A stretch of 64,000 nt of DNA from Amnibacterium flavum (GCF_003097495.1 NZ_QEOP01000003.1:62001-126000), one strand, 5' to 3'; counted from the stretch's first letter, positions 34,466-43,398 are shown. Translations and numbers: made by a program. The notes: a model not told the origin generated them from the sequence alone.

Positions 34466-35181
34466 CCGGAAGCGCCGCGGCGCGGAAACACGGTCCGACC
34501 CGGCTGGTCCGCGACGGAGTCGCCTGGATGCTGGACTACGCCTACGCGTCGTACTGGCAGGTGCAGGGCTTCCTCTTCCGGGTCAGGCCCGGCGACTACC
34601 TGATCGAGGGGGCGCCCAAGACCCCGGTGCTCCTGATCCCCGGCGTCTACGAGACCTGGCAGTTCCTCCGCCCCATCGCCGACCACCTGCGCGACGCGGG
34701 CCACCCGGTGCATGTGCTCCCCACGCTGCGCCGCAACACCGGCGCCGTCCCGGCGAGCGCCGACCTCGTCCTGGACCGGCTGCGCGCTCTCGACCTGCGC
34801 GGCGTCATCGTGGTGGCCCACAGCAAGGGCGGCCTCATCGGCAAGCTCGCGATGCTGCGCGACACCGACGGCCGGATCGAGCGGATGATCGCCGTCGCGT
34901 CCCCGTTCTCGGGATCGCGATACGCGCGGTACATCCGCGTCAGGTCTCTCCGCGTGTTCTCGCCGAACGATCCGACTCTGCGCGAGATCGCCGCCCAGCT
35001 CGAGGTGAATGCGCGCATCACCTCAATCTGGGGTTCGTTCGACCCGCACATCCCGGGAGGCAGCCACCTCGACGGCGCCACGAACGTGCGACTGCACGGT
35101 GCAGGTCATTTCCGGATCATCGGGTCGCGCGAGCTGCTCGACGAGCTCGATCGGTCGTTGGCGGCTCCCCCCACCGGATGA
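34462..35181 (+). CDS. alpha/beta hydrolase, lipase-like
   Basis: A 239-residue hydrolase with the pattern of triacylglycerol lipase-like esterases: LLIPGVYETWQFLRPIADHL, the nucleophile elbow AHSKGG (about 119-124), VASPFSGSRYARYI, and a late His in LHGAGHFRI. The GHSKGG-type elbow (Lys after Ser) is found in lipases and esterases of the alpha/beta family. It overlaps the preceding hydrolase gene by four bases. Two adjacent hydrolases of different subtypes suggest breakdown of an ester, but nothing in the sequence names it. Confidence 0.85.
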   Translation: MTGSAAARKHGPTRLVRDGVAWMLDYAYASYWQVQGFLFRVRPGDYLIEGAPKTPVLLIPGVYETWQFLRPIADHLRDAGHPVHVLPTLRRNTGAVPASADLVLDRLRALDLRGVIVVAHSKGGLIGKLAMLRDTDGRIERMIAVASPFSGSRYARYIRVRSLRVFSPNDPTLREIAAQLEVNARITSIWGSFDPHIPGGSHLDGATNVRLHGAGHFRIIGSRELLDELDRSLAAPPTG

Positions 35182-35239
35182 CCCGGGTTCACCCGTCCGG
35201 CCGATGTCGTGCGGGCGGGCCGGCTCCTACCTTCGGAGC

Positions 35240-35941
35240 ATGACTTCCTCCCCGGTCACGATCTCCCCCGTCCGGCGGTCCTGGAGGGCCGCCCCCGCCA
35301 CTCCGGATCCGCCGCTCGTCATCCCCCGACGCGAGCCCGTCCTGCGCCTCGTCGCGACGCGGGCGGGTCTCATCCTCACCGCCGGTCTGCTGCTCGGCGG
35401 GCTGACCTCCTGGGGTCAGACCGTGCTCCCCGCCGCCGTCGCACCGTTCGCCAACTCGGCGTCGGGGTGGACGATCGTCGCCGTGCTCCTCCTCTGGCGG
35501 ATTCGCGGCGGTCCGGCGGCGTCCGCCTTCTACGGCGCGCTCGCTTTCAGCGGTTTGGACCTCGGCTACGCGATGGTCTCGACGGCGCGCGGCTACTTCT
35601 ACGATCCGACGTTCTGGCTCGTCGTCGCGCTGACAGCCGGCCCGGTGGTCGGCGCCGCGGTGTCGCTCGCTCGCGGGCGTGCCAGCATCCTCGCGGCCGC
35701 AGGGTGCGGGGTGCTCCTCGGCCTGGTCGCGGGCGACGGGATCTACGGTCTCGCCGTCGTCGCCGGGTCGACCGGGCCGGTCTACTGGACCGCGGCCGTC
35801 GTCGCCGCCCTGGCGGGCCTCATCGCATCGACCTGGCGGCTGCGTTCCGCACCCCGCGGGCTCGTCGTGCTGTGGGGCACGGGCATCCTCGTCGCAGCGG
35901 TCTACCCTTCCGGCCTGCTCCTGCTGGGGAGCCTGATGTAG
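35240..35941 (+). CDS. integral membrane protein of unknown function
   Basis: A 233-residue protein with six likely transmembrane segments after a basic, Pro-rich N-terminus. Visible blocks: GGLTSWGQTVLPAAVAPFANSASGWTIVA, SFYGALAFSGLDLGYAMV-like, and GAAVSLARGRASILAAAG. I think it belongs to a small actinobacterial membrane family (possibly DUF6518), from memory and not certain. ATG at 35240 has GGAG just before it, which fixes the start; the frame is open upstream through the hydrolase gene but is not used. It may be co-transcribed with the hydrolases (58-bp gap). Confidence 0.75.
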   Translation: MTSSPVTISPVRRSWRAAPATPDPPLVIPRREPVLRLVATRAGLILTAGLLLGGLTSWGQTVLPAAVAPFANSASGWTIVAVLLLWRIRGGPAASAFYGALAFSGLDLGYAMVSTARGYFYDPTFWLVVALTAGPVVGAAVSLARGRASILAAAGCGVLLGLVAGDGIYGLAVVAGSTGPVYWTAAVVAALAGLIASTWRLRSAPRGLVVLWGTGILVAAVYPSGLLLLGSLM

Positions 35942-35948
35942 GAACGGT

Positions 35949-36314
35949 TCAGGCGTCCCCGTCGTCCACCATGTACCACTCGGTGAACGATGCGGCGGTG
36001 CCGTCGGGCGCGAAGCGGATGACCCAGATGTTGAAGTAGTCGGACTTGCCCGCGTAGTCGGTCTTCGCCTGGATCACCGCCGTGTCGCCCTCGATGGCGA
36101 CCGGATGCCAGGCGAAGGCCCAGTCGCCCGGCTCATCCCGACCCTCCAACCAGAATTCGACGATGGCATCGCGGCCCGCGATCGGATCGGCGTACGGCTC
36201 GGTGAGGTAGACGCCGTCGACGGCGAACAGGGCGCCGATCTCAGCGGGGTCGTTGCTCCTCCAGGCGCGCTGATATCCGTCGATCCACCGGGTCAGTGCT
36301 GCTCGGTCCGTCAT
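35949..36314 (-). CDS. SnoaL-like / NTF2-family protein
   Basis: A 121-residue cone-shaped fold protein of the SnoaL/NTF2 type: WIDGYQRAWRSNDPAEIGALFAVDGVYLTEPY, GRDAIVEFWLEG and IWVIRFAPDGTAASFTEWYM. Such proteins act as small hydrolases, isomerases or ligand binders; the pocket residues do not allow a choice here. ATG at 36314. Its 3' end meets the membrane-protein gene end with a 7-bp gap. It stands alone as a single gene. Confidence 0.85.
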   Translation of the reverse strand: MTDRAALTRWIDGYQRAWRSNDPAEIGALFAVDGVYLTEPYADPIAGRDAIVEFWLEGRDEPGDWAFAWHPVAIEGDTAVIQAKTDYAGKSDYFNIWVIRFAPDGTAASFTEWYMVDDGDA

Positions 36315-36435
36315 GCCACCGGTCTACTCCTCCACGGGATCGGACGGAAGGGCGTCCATAGGGTCCCCTGGGCGCCTCTGGGGCGTTCTCCCAGCTCCGA
36401 CCCGCTAGCGGGGGAATCTCCGGGCCCTCTCGAAC

Positions 36436-36472
36436 GTTATTTCGAGCGGGTTCCAATGCCGCTCCGAATAAC
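36436..36472. promoter_or_regulatory. inverted repeat upstream of the beta-helix gene
   Basis: Arms at 36436-36449 (GTTATTTCGAGCGG) and 36459-36472 (CCGCTCCGAATAAC) pair at 13 of 14 positions around a 9-base loop. It is unusually A/T-containing for this genome and ends 43 bp before the ATG at 36516. It may be an operator or a 5'-leader hairpin. Confidence 0.6.
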
Positions 36473-36515
36473 AGCCAGGAGCATTGACGGCGGGAAGCTG
36501 AGTGAGACGGAGAAG

Positions 36516-36923
36516 ATGAGTAAGACATTTGTGGAAATCGAAGACGAACGCGGCGGCGTCTCCAAGTACCGTCGCCATCTCAACGGACGCGGTTTCACCG
36601 AGGCGACAGCCTCGGTCGACTCGAGTGCGTTCATCGCGGACAGCAGCTACGTCGAGGCGGAGGCTTCGGTCGGTCGTGCCGTCCAGGTGGGCCGCGGAAG
36701 CTGGATCGGTCGCGGAGCAGCGGTTCTGCCCGGCGTCACGATCGGGGCCAACGTCATGATCGGTGAAGGCGCGGTCGTCGGTGCCGGCGCGCAGATCGGC
36801 AGCCACACCCGCGTGGGCGACAACGCCCGCATCGGTTCGGGGGCTCGCATCCCCGCCGACAGCACCATCTCGAACGGGGCGGTCATCCCGTCGCGCGGTC
36901 GCGGCCTCGCGAACGCGGCCTGA
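36516..36923 (+). CDS. small left-handed beta-helix (hexapeptide repeat) protein
   Basis: A 135-residue protein whose residues 38-125 are an unbroken series of hexapeptide repeats (ASVGRAVQVGRGSWIGRGAAV, then VTIGANVMIGEGAVVGAGAQI, and so on), the left-handed parallel beta-helix of acyl- and sugar-transferases. The catalytic His common in acetyltransferases is absent except one in IGSHTRVGD, and there is no N-terminal transferase domain. It may be a scaffold, a carbonic-anhydrase-like trimer or a domain that works with a separate enzyme. The start is ATG 36516 with GGAGAAG before it; a start 20 codons earlier is possible. An inverted repeat lies just upstream. Confidence 0.75.
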   Translation: MSKTFVEIEDERGGVSKYRRHLNGRGFTEATASVDSSAFIADSSYVEAEASVGRAVQVGRGSWIGRGAAVLPGVTIGANVMIGEGAVVGAGAQIGSHTRVGDNARIGSGARIPADSTISNGAVIPSRGRGLANAA

Positions 36924-36959
36924 TCCGCAGCGAGTACCGGACGGTCTGCAGACCAGACC

Positions 36960-36993
36960 CCCCGGTCTCGAGTGATCTCCACTCGGGCCGGGG
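36960..36993. terminator. terminator-like hairpin between convergent genes
   Basis: CCCCGGTCTCGAGTG and CACTCGGGCCGGGG form an imperfect stem with a 5-base loop (ATCTC) between genes ending at 36923 (plus) and 37030 (minus). Confidence 0.55.
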
Positions 36994-37029
36994 CGAAAGT
37001 TCGTTAACGAGCCGTTCCAGCGCGATGGA

Positions 37030-38475
37030 TCAGGCGGGAAGCGACGGACGGGGATCCGCGGGGACGACTCTCGGGATGAAGAGCGCGATGATGACGCCGA
37101 CGACCGCTCCCCCGCCGCCGATCAGATAGGCGAGTTGGAAGCCCTCGAGAGTAGGCGTCTGCACGCCGCCGGAATCGACCGAGTAGAGGGCGAGCAGCCC
37201 GCCGATGGCCGCCGACGCGAAGCTCGTTCCGAGGGAGCGCATCAGAGCGTTCAGTCCATTGGCCGCCGCGGTCTCCGCCGCGGGGACGGCCCGCATGATC
37301 AGGGTCGGCATGGCGGCGTAGGCGAGCCCGATTCCGACCCCGATGACAATGTTGATGATGAGCACCTGCCACCAGCCGGTCGCGAAGAAGTAGGACAGGG
37401 CGTAGCTGACGACGAGCAGGCCGCCGCCGAGGACCAGCAGGAGTTTGGGCCCGTACACGCGTGAGAGTCGCGCGGCGACGGGCGACATGACCATCATCGT
37501 CAGGCCGGACGGCATGAGCACGAGGCTGGCGGCGAGCAGGCTGAGACCGATGCCCACCCCGGTCGCGACGGGGAGTTCGAGAAGCTGCGGGAACACGACG
37601 TTCGACGCGAACATGGCGAAGCCGACGGTGATCGAGGCGAGGTTCGTGAGCAGCACCGCCGGTCTCGCGGCCACCCTGAGGTCGACGAGCGGGTCGCGCA
37701 CGCGGAGCTCGAAGGCACCCCACGCCAGGAGAACGACGAGTCCCCCGAGGCCGAGGGCGAGCGTGCTGGGTGCTGCCCAGCCCCACTCGTTGCCCTTGGA
37801 TACGGCGAGCAGGACGCCGACGAGCCCGACGGCGAGACCGACCGCGCCGACCCAGTCGAAACGGGCGGGCGTCCGCAGTGCGCTGACCGGCACGAAGCTC
37901 AGCACGAGCACGAAGTTCACGACGCCCAGCACGGCGGAGAGCCAGAACAGGGTGTGCCAGTCGAAGCTCTCGCTCACGATGGCGCTCACCGGCAACCCGA
38001 TCGCGCCGCCGATTCCGAGCGTGGCGCTGACGAGGGCGATCGCGCCGCCCAGTCGGTCCTCGTGGAGGGTGTCGCGCAGGATCGAGATGCCGAGCGGGAT
38101 GACGCCCATGACGGCCCCCTGCAGTGCGCGGCCGACGATCAGCCCGGGAACGCCGTGCGACACGGCCGCGATGACCGAACCGAGGACGAGCACAGCGAGG
38201 AGGGCGAGCGCGATCCGGCGCTTGCCGTACATGTCGCCGAGCCGGCCCGCGATCGGGGTGACGACCGATGCGGTCAGCAGCGTCGAGGTGATCACCCACG
38301 CCGTGTCCTCACGGGTGGAGTTCAGCAGCTCGGGCAGCTCGGACTGGATGGGCAGGACGATGGTCTGCATGAACGAGGCGCTCATGCCCGCGAGGGCGAG
38401 GACCGCGATCACGACCCGCGGGTTCGGCATCCGGGTCAGTCGTGCTCGATCGCTGTCGCTGAACCCGTTGCTCAT
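37030..38475 (-). CDS. MFS drug:H+ antiporter, DHA2-like (14 segments)
   Basis: A 481-residue exporter of the 14-helix DHA2 type. Motif A is GRLGDMYGKRRIAL in loop 2-3; the DHA motif region LIVGRALQGAVMGVIPLGISILRD and the family motif C area GLGIGGAIGLPVSAIV follow. It should export hydrophobic or cationic compounds using the proton gradient. The ATG at 38475 is taken because the helix bundle begins soon after; the frame is open 26 codons upstream. It diverges from an ABC-F gene, so both may respond to the same antibiotic. The function is inferred by family only. Confidence 0.88.
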   Translation of the reverse strand: MSNGFSDSDRARLTRMPNPRVVIAVLALAGMSASFMQTIVLPIQSELPELLNSTREDTAWVITSTLLTASVVTPIAGRLGDMYGKRRIALALLAVLVLGSVIAAVSHGVPGLIVGRALQGAVMGVIPLGISILRDTLHEDRLGGAIALVSATLGIGGAIGLPVSAIVSESFDWHTLFWLSAVLGVVNFVLVLSFVPVSALRTPARFDWVGAVGLAVGLVGVLLAVSKGNEWGWAAPSTLALGLGGLVVLLAWGAFELRVRDPLVDLRVAARPAVLLTNLASITVGFAMFASNVVFPQLLELPVATGVGIGLSLLAASLVLMPSGLTMMVMSPVAARLSRVYGPKLLLVLGGGLLVVSYALSYFFATGWWQVLIINIVIGVGIGLAYAAMPTLIMRAVPAAETAAANGLNALMRSLGTSFASAAIGGLLALYSVDSGGVQTPTLEGFQLAYLIGGGGAVVGVIIALFIPRVVPADPRPSLPA

Positions 38476-38611
38476 GCTGTGTGGTGCCGTACCCGTCCGT
38501 CGTCTGCGCGCGCAGCCACCGGAGGAGCCGGAGCGTTGCGTCGTCGCGCTCAAGGTGCGACCATCGGAAGCGGCGGTTTATTCCGCACCCGTTCTCCGAA
38601 AGGCACCTCCG

Positions 38612-38685
38612 GTGAAGATCCTCGTGAGTTCCGCGCCCACGCGCTGATCTGTCGACCGCCGGTACTCCCGGCTCCAGCTCAGCGC
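38612..38685 (+). promoter_or_regulatory. possible leader peptide and attenuator hairpin ahead of ABC-F gene
   Basis: GTG at 38612 begins an 11-codon reading frame (V-K-I-L-V-S-S-A-P-T-R, stop at 38645-38647), with GAAAGG nine bases before it. GCGCTGA (38641-38647), which includes the stop codon, pairs perfectly with TCAGCGC (38679-38685); inside, GCCGG pairs with CCGGC. A ribosome stalled on the leader would prevent this hairpin. ABC-F resistance genes are often controlled this way, so the layout is suggestive. Confidence 0.45.
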
Positions 38686-38708
38686 ATCGCACTGACTTCT
38701 GGAGCCTC

Positions 38709-40355
38709 ATGCCTTCCTCTTCTCCCTCGATCGTCCTCGACCGCGTCGGCCTCGTCTGGCCCGACGGCAGCACCGCCCTCCACGACATCTCGGGAGCCTT
38801 CGGCCGGGTCCGCACCGGCCTGATCGGGCGAAACGGGTCGGGCAAGTCGACTCTGCTGCGCGTCATCGCCGGCGAGCTGGCCCCGACGAGCGGATCGGTC
38901 AGCGTCACCGGCGAGGTCGGCCTGCTGCGGCAGTCCCTCCCGCTCGACGACGCCACCGTCGCCGACGTGCTCGGTGTCGGCGCCCAGCTCGCGGCGCTGG
39001 ATGCGATCAGCGCCGGCGATGTCGCGCAGGAACGATTCGATACCGTCGGCGACGACTGGGACATCGAGGAGCGGGCCGCCGCCGCCCTCGACGGCATCGG
39101 GTTGCCCGCCGAGTCACTCCGACGACCGATCGCCTCGGTGTCGGGCGGCGAGGCCATCCTCGTCGGGCTGGCGGGTCTCCGTCTCGCCGCACCCGCCGTA
39201 GCCCTGCTCGACGAGCCGACGAACAACCTCGACCGCGACGCCCGTCGCCGACTCCACGCGCTGGTGCGCGAATGGCGCGGTGCCCTCATCGTCGTGAGTC
39301 ACGACCATGAGCTGCTCGAACTGCTCGACGAGACGGCGGAGCTGCGAGACGGATCGCTGCGCCTGTTCGGAGGAACCGTCTCGCGGTTCGACGAGCACCT
39401 CGCCGTCGAACAGCAGGCGGCGGAACGCACCCTGCGCAGCGCGGAGCAGCGTCTGCGGTTGGAGAAGCGCCAGGCCGCCGAGGCGCAGATCAAACTCGCC
39501 CGACGCGCGCGCACCGGCAAGGCCATGCAGGAGAGCGGGTCGCTGCCCAAGATCTCGGTCAACGCCAGGAAGTCGGCTGCCCAGGAGTCGGCCGGTCGTC
39601 TGCGGGCCGAGATGGAGGACAAGGTGGCTGCCGCATCGGCGGGCGTGCGGGAAGCCGAAGAGCTGATCCGCGAGGACAGGACGATCGCCATCGACCTCCC
39701 CGATCCGGAGGTGTCCTCCCGCCGACGCATCCTCGACCTCATCGGCCCCGAGGGCACTCTGCTGGTGCAGGGACCGGAGCGGATCGCGCTGACCGGAGCG
39801 AACGGTTCCGGGAAGACGACTCTGCTCGACACGATCGCCGGGACCGCCGCCCCCGGACGCGTCTCGCCCATCGATATCGTGCGGCACACGGACAGGATCG
39901 GATACCTGCCGCAGCGCATCCGGCTCGATGGCGGGGCCCGCGTGCTCGACCTCGTCGCCGCGACATCGCCGGAGGTTCCGCCCGGCGAGCTCCGGTCGCG
40001 TCTGGCGCGGTTCCTGTTCCGTGGCGGCGACGCCGAGCGACGGGCCTCCACACTCTCCGGTGGCCAGCGCTTCCGGGTCACTCTCGCCGCCCTGCTGCTC
40101 GCCGATCCGCCCGCGCAGCTCCTGATCCTCGACGAGCCGACCAACAGCCTGGACAGGGACAGCGTCGACCAGCTGGTTCACGCTCTCGCGTCGTATCGGG
40201 GAGCCATGATCGTCGTGAGTCACGACGATCATTTCCTGAGCCGACTAGGACTCGACCGGCACTTCGAACTCGACCGCGACGGGATCCGCCAGGCGGGACT
40301 GGCGCGGTTCGGTTCCGAGCCGGATGACGGGCGGGCTCGGGCTGACGATGCCTAG
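38709..40355 (+). CDS. ABC-F family ribosome-associated ATPase
   Basis: A 548-residue soluble protein with two ABC domains and no membrane part. Domain 1: Walker A GRNGSGKST, variant signature SVSGGEA, Walker B ALLDEPTNNLD. Linker: a charged coiled coil of about 80 residues, with KLARRARTGKAMQESGSLPK at its turn. Domain 2: GANGSGKTT, TLSGGQR, LILDEPTNSLD. ABC-F proteins bind the ribosomal E site; some free ribosomes from antibiotics, others act in translation. The short linker and weak first signature fit a resistance-type member, though this cannot be settled. ATG 38709 has GGAG upstream. It diverges from a drug MFS and has a possible leader peptide. Confidence 0.9.
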   Translation: MPSSSPSIVLDRVGLVWPDGSTALHDISGAFGRVRTGLIGRNGSGKSTLLRVIAGELAPTSGSVSVTGEVGLLRQSLPLDDATVADVLGVGAQLAALDAISAGDVAQERFDTVGDDWDIEERAAAALDGIGLPAESLRRPIASVSGGEAILVGLAGLRLAAPAVALLDEPTNNLDRDARRRLHALVREWRGALIVVSHDHELLELLDETAELRDGSLRLFGGTVSRFDEHLAVEQQAAERTLRSAEQRLRLEKRQAAEAQIKLARRARTGKAMQESGSLPKISVNARKSAAQESAGRLRAEMEDKVAAASAGVREAEELIREDRTIAIDLPDPEVSSRRRILDLIGPEGTLLVQGPERIALTGANGSGKTTLLDTIAGTAAPGRVSPIDIVRHTDRIGYLPQRIRLDGGARVLDLVAATSPEVPPGELRSRLARFLFRGGDAERRASTLSGGQRFRVTLAALLLADPPAQLLILDEPTNSLDRDSVDQLVHALASYRGAMIVVSHDDHFLSRLGLDRHFELDRDGIRQAGLARFGSEPDDGRARADDA

Positions 40356-40693
40356 CCGCCGGGCAGCAGGTCGTAGTGGGCGACGAAGAGATCCCGCTCG
40401 ACGAGATACCTGTCGTCCTCGGGATAGAAGACCGCCATCTCGATGTCGTCCCCCGCGAACCCGCGGATCACCTCGCGTGAGACCCAGTGCGACACCGTGA
40501 CGACCTCCGTGCGGCCGTCGCCGAGATCGCGGTAGAGGGTCCAGGCACCGAGATTGCCCTCGGTCGCCCGGTACTCCCGCAGGCCGGTGTCCTCGAGGTA
40601 GACCGCGTACGCGTCCCGGTCCTCGGTTCGGATCGCGCCGCGCCACCTGCGCACGACGGTGGGCGATTCAGAGGAATTCGTCATGCGATTCAT
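40352..40693 (-). CDS. antibiotic-biosynthesis-monooxygenase-like (ABM) small protein
   Basis: A 113-residue protein with the dimeric alpha+beta barrel pattern: VVRRWRGAIRTEDRDAYAVYLEDTG, WTLYRDLGDGRTEVVTVSHWVS and IEMAVFYPEDDRYLVERD. ABM-type domains include small monooxygenases and haem-degrading enzymes, but no active-site residue can be assigned here. The stop overlaps the stop of the convergent ABC-F gene (CTAG at 40352-40355). Two ATG codons three apart could serve as start. Function unknown. Confidence 0.75.
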   Translation of the reverse strand: MNRMTNSSESPTVVRRWRGAIRTEDRDAYAVYLEDTGLREYRATEGNLGAWTLYRDLGDGRTEVVTVSHWVSREVIRGFAGDDIEMAVFYPEDDRYLVERDLFVAHYDLLPGG

Positions 40694-40836
40694 CCTGAGC
40701 GTCCACGGGCGTCGCGGGAAGGCGGCTGAGCGACGCGCGCCGGTCCGATTCCGCCAGTCGTCCCGTGCTCACGGATCGTCGGCTGCGTTAGTTTTGGGAG
40801 GGACGCACCACCGGGTGCACGGAGCAGGAGTCGGTC

Positions 40837-41103
40837 ATGGCGAAGGTAGACGTCGGCACGCAGGTCGCATACACGGTGGCGGCCGACTACATCGCCGAGG
40901 TGGGCGCCGATTTCGACTTCCGGGCGGTCGATGACGAGGTGCTCGCCGAGCTCAACAGCCTCGCTCCGGTCGGCATCGAGGTCAAGCGCGACGGACGCGT
41001 GTTCGCCGACGAGGGCCTCGAGGAGACCGCGCGGGGCCTCGACTGGCGGCCGCTGCTCCAACGCATCGACGTCGACGCGATCCTCTCCCGTCACGGCCGC
41101 TGA
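40837..41103 (+). CDS. small conserved protein of unknown function
   Basis: An 88-residue acidic protein: MAKVDVGTQVAYTVAADYIAEV, DEVLAELNSLAPVGIEVKRDGRVFADE and a C-terminal helix ending in SRHGR. I do not recognise a family. Composition and codon use match its neighbours, and a GGAGCAGGAG stretch lies shortly before the ATG, so it looks real. It is convergent with the PPOX gene, with a repeat cluster between them. Confidence 0.65.
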   Translation: MAKVDVGTQVAYTVAADYIAEVGADFDFRAVDDEVLAELNSLAPVGIEVKRDGRVFADEGLEETARGLDWRPLLQRIDVDAILSRHGR

Positions 41104-41133
41104 CCCGGGCGCCCAACGCCCCATCCGCTGCAG

Positions 41134-41230
41134 TGATCAGGACCGGTTGCACGGATCAGGACCGAATCCGGGTCCGGTCCTGATCGGCGCTGGAATCGCC
41201 CTGATCCGCGCGGATCTCCTGATCCGTGCA
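41134..41230. repeat. GATCAGGACCG repeat cluster with 14-bp perfect inverted repeat
   Basis: GATCAGGACCG occurs directly at 41134-41144 and 41153-41163 and inverted at about 41174-41184. TGCACGGATCAGGA (41148-41161) is the exact reverse complement of 41217-41230. The cluster fills the 137-bp gap between two convergent genes and could fold into alternative hairpins. Confidence 0.8.
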
Positions 41231-41240
41231 GACGGCGCGC

Positions 41241-41633
41241 TCAGGTGATGCGGAGCATGACGCGCGGCTTCTGACCGGCCTTGCCGCGGCGCTCGATCCA
41301 CATGAAGATCTTGTACTCGAAGCCGTACTTCGCGGCGAAGATCGCGGAGCAGCGGTCCACCTCGCCGGGCTCCGTCACGATGACGGCGTCACCCACGGCC
41401 GGTGTCGCGCCGTCGGCGACCTTCCCCATCCGGCCGCTCGGCGCGAGTTCGACGCGGGCGTTGTTCCGCACGCGCTTCACCTTGCCGGTGTCGGACGGAG
41501 TCGTCACCAGGAGGGCGTCGCCGTCCCGCGCGATCCATACCGGCGTCGAGACCCCCTCGCCGGACTTGCGAAATGTGGTCAGCGAGACGAAGCGCTCGTT
41601 CTCGAGCGCGAGCAGGGCGGCGGTGTCGGTCAC
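41241..41633 (-). CDS. PPOX-class F420-dependent oxidoreductase
   Basis: A 130-residue split-barrel flavin-binding-fold protein of the PPOX class that uses deazaflavin F420 in actinobacteria. Features: NERFVSLTTFRKSGEGVSTPVWIA, LLVTTPSDTGKVKRVRNNARVELAPSGRMG and FAAKYGFEYKIFMWIERR. The substrate is unknown; relatives reduce biliverdin-like, quinone or aflatoxin-type compounds. It lies downstream of the AKR gene on the same strand with a 129-bp gap, so it is probably separate. Confidence 0.85.
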   Translation of the reverse strand: MTDTAALLALENERFVSLTTFRKSGEGVSTPVWIARDGDALLVTTPSDTGKVKRVRNNARVELAPSGRMGKVADGATPAVGDAVIVTEPGEVDRCSAIFAAKYGFEYKIFMWIERRGKAGQKPRVMLRIT

Positions 41634-41762
41634 GTCCGAACCCTAGCGGGCGCCGCTGCGCGCAGCGCGGCACCGAGACCGTCGGTCAGAGCTAGCGGAC
41701 CGCGACCCTCGCTCTCTGGACCGTCTACGCCGTGCCGCTTCGGGCGCGACACTATCCGCGCG

Positions 41763-42709
41763 TCAGCCCCAGGAGAGGTCCGAGCGCTCCCGCCAGTAGT
41801 CAGCCGGAGGAACCGCGAACGCCTGCTCGGCGTCGACCGTGATGCGCGGCGGTCGCGCCGCGAGGTTGGAGGCGAGCTGCTCGGGTGTCACCGCACCGGT
41901 GAGCACCACGTCGGCCCACGGCTGCGCGAGAACCGCACCCAAGCCGAAGGCGTCGGGGGTCTGCCCGTCGGCCGCGGCCCGGTCGAGCACCCCATGCACT
42001 CCCCCGCGCTCAGTCAGCCGGCCGTTCGCGAGCGTCTCCTTCACGACGACGAGCCAGCCCGCGTCGTGCGCCCGGGCGAGAGCGCGGCCGGCCGAGGGCT
42101 CGAGCAGGTTCCAGGTCGTCTGAACCGCACTGAAGGGTGACTCGTCGAGGTCGAGCACCGACTCGAGCAGCTCACCCTGCGATGGCCCGCTGGTCGAGAA
42201 GCCGACGGTGACGCCGTCGTCGGCCAGCGCGCGGAGCCGGTCCAGCAGCGCTGCGTCTCCGAGCGCGGGACTGTCGGGCGTCAGCGAGTGGATGAGGTAG
42301 ACGTCAGGGGTGGTGCCGAGAGTCGCGAGCGTCTGGGGCCACTGCTCCTCGAAGGTCGCCAGCGAGTGGTCCTTCCGCTCGTGCACCGGCGCATCCATCC
42401 GCCAGTCCCCCACGTAGCGGTAACCCCATTTCGACCCGATCCGAAGTTCCGGGCGACGCCCGGGATGAGCGGCCAGCCAACTGCCGAGGAACGATTCGGC
42501 CAGGCCGTAGGACCGGGCGGCATCGAAGTAGCGGACCCCGGCGTCCCACGCGGCATCGAGCAGGACGTGCGCGCGGTCGCGGAACACCTCGACCCGCCGG
42601 TCGCCGCCGAGGTCGTCGTCGCGACCCAGGGTGATGTAGGCGGGGCGCCCGATCGCAGCGAGACCGAGCCCGAAGCGGGCCAGCAGACGGTCGCGATCCA
42701 TCGTGTCGA

Positions 42710-42713
<4 letters not shown>
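41763..42713 (-). CDS. aldo/keto reductase
   Basis: A 316-residue AKR with an intact tetrad: Asp and Tyr in YFDAARSYG, Lys in GSKWG, and His in IHSLTPDS. It is a third AKR in the window and belongs to a different subgroup from the pair at 157-2400, with a longer segment after the catalytic lysine. The start is GTG at 42713, overlapping the stop of the VOC gene (GTGA); an ATG four codons in is possible. It is the last gene of an arsR-VOC-AKR unit, which suggests use in carbonyl or electrophile stress. That use is inferred. Confidence 0.85.
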
Positions 42714-43099
<386 letters not shown>

Positions 43100-43102
43100 G
43101 GC

Positions 43103-43387
43103 TCACTGCTCCTTCGCCGGGCGCGCCGGCCATCGGGATCTGATCTCTTCGAGGGGTGAGGTGTCGAGGAAATGGAACTTGTACCGTCCGCGCTTCTCCG
43201 TGCGGACCAGTCCCGCCTCCTCGAGCACCTCGAGGTGCTGCGAGATGGCCTGCCGTGACGACGCCAGCCCGTGCTTGCTCGCCAATCGTGCGCAGAGCTC
43301 GAACAGGGTCTGCTCGTCGCGCTCGGCGAGCTCGTCGAGGATGACACGTCGGGTCTCATCGGCGAGAGCCTTGAACACGTCGACCAC
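43103..43387 (-). CDS. ArsR-family transcriptional regulator
   Basis: A 94-residue winged-helix repressor: VFKALADETRRVILDELAERDEQTLFELCARL, then LASSRQAISQHLEVLEEAGLVRTEKRGRYKFHF, the full recognition helix and wing. There are no metal-binding Cys pairs of the classic ArsR type; it resembles the SRPBCC/VOC-linked subgroup. The start is set at GTG 43387 because a TTG-started longer frame to 43423 would run through a perfect palindrome at 43399-43418, which is more likely its own operator. It heads the unit with the VOC and AKR genes, with 3-bp and 4-bp-overlap spacings. Confidence 0.85.
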   Translation of the reverse strand: MVDVFKALADETRRVILDELAERDEQTLFELCARLASKHGLASSRQAISQHLEVLEEAGLVRTEKRGRYKFHFLDTSPLEEIRSRWPARPAKEQ

Positions 43388-43398
43388 GCGCCCACCAT

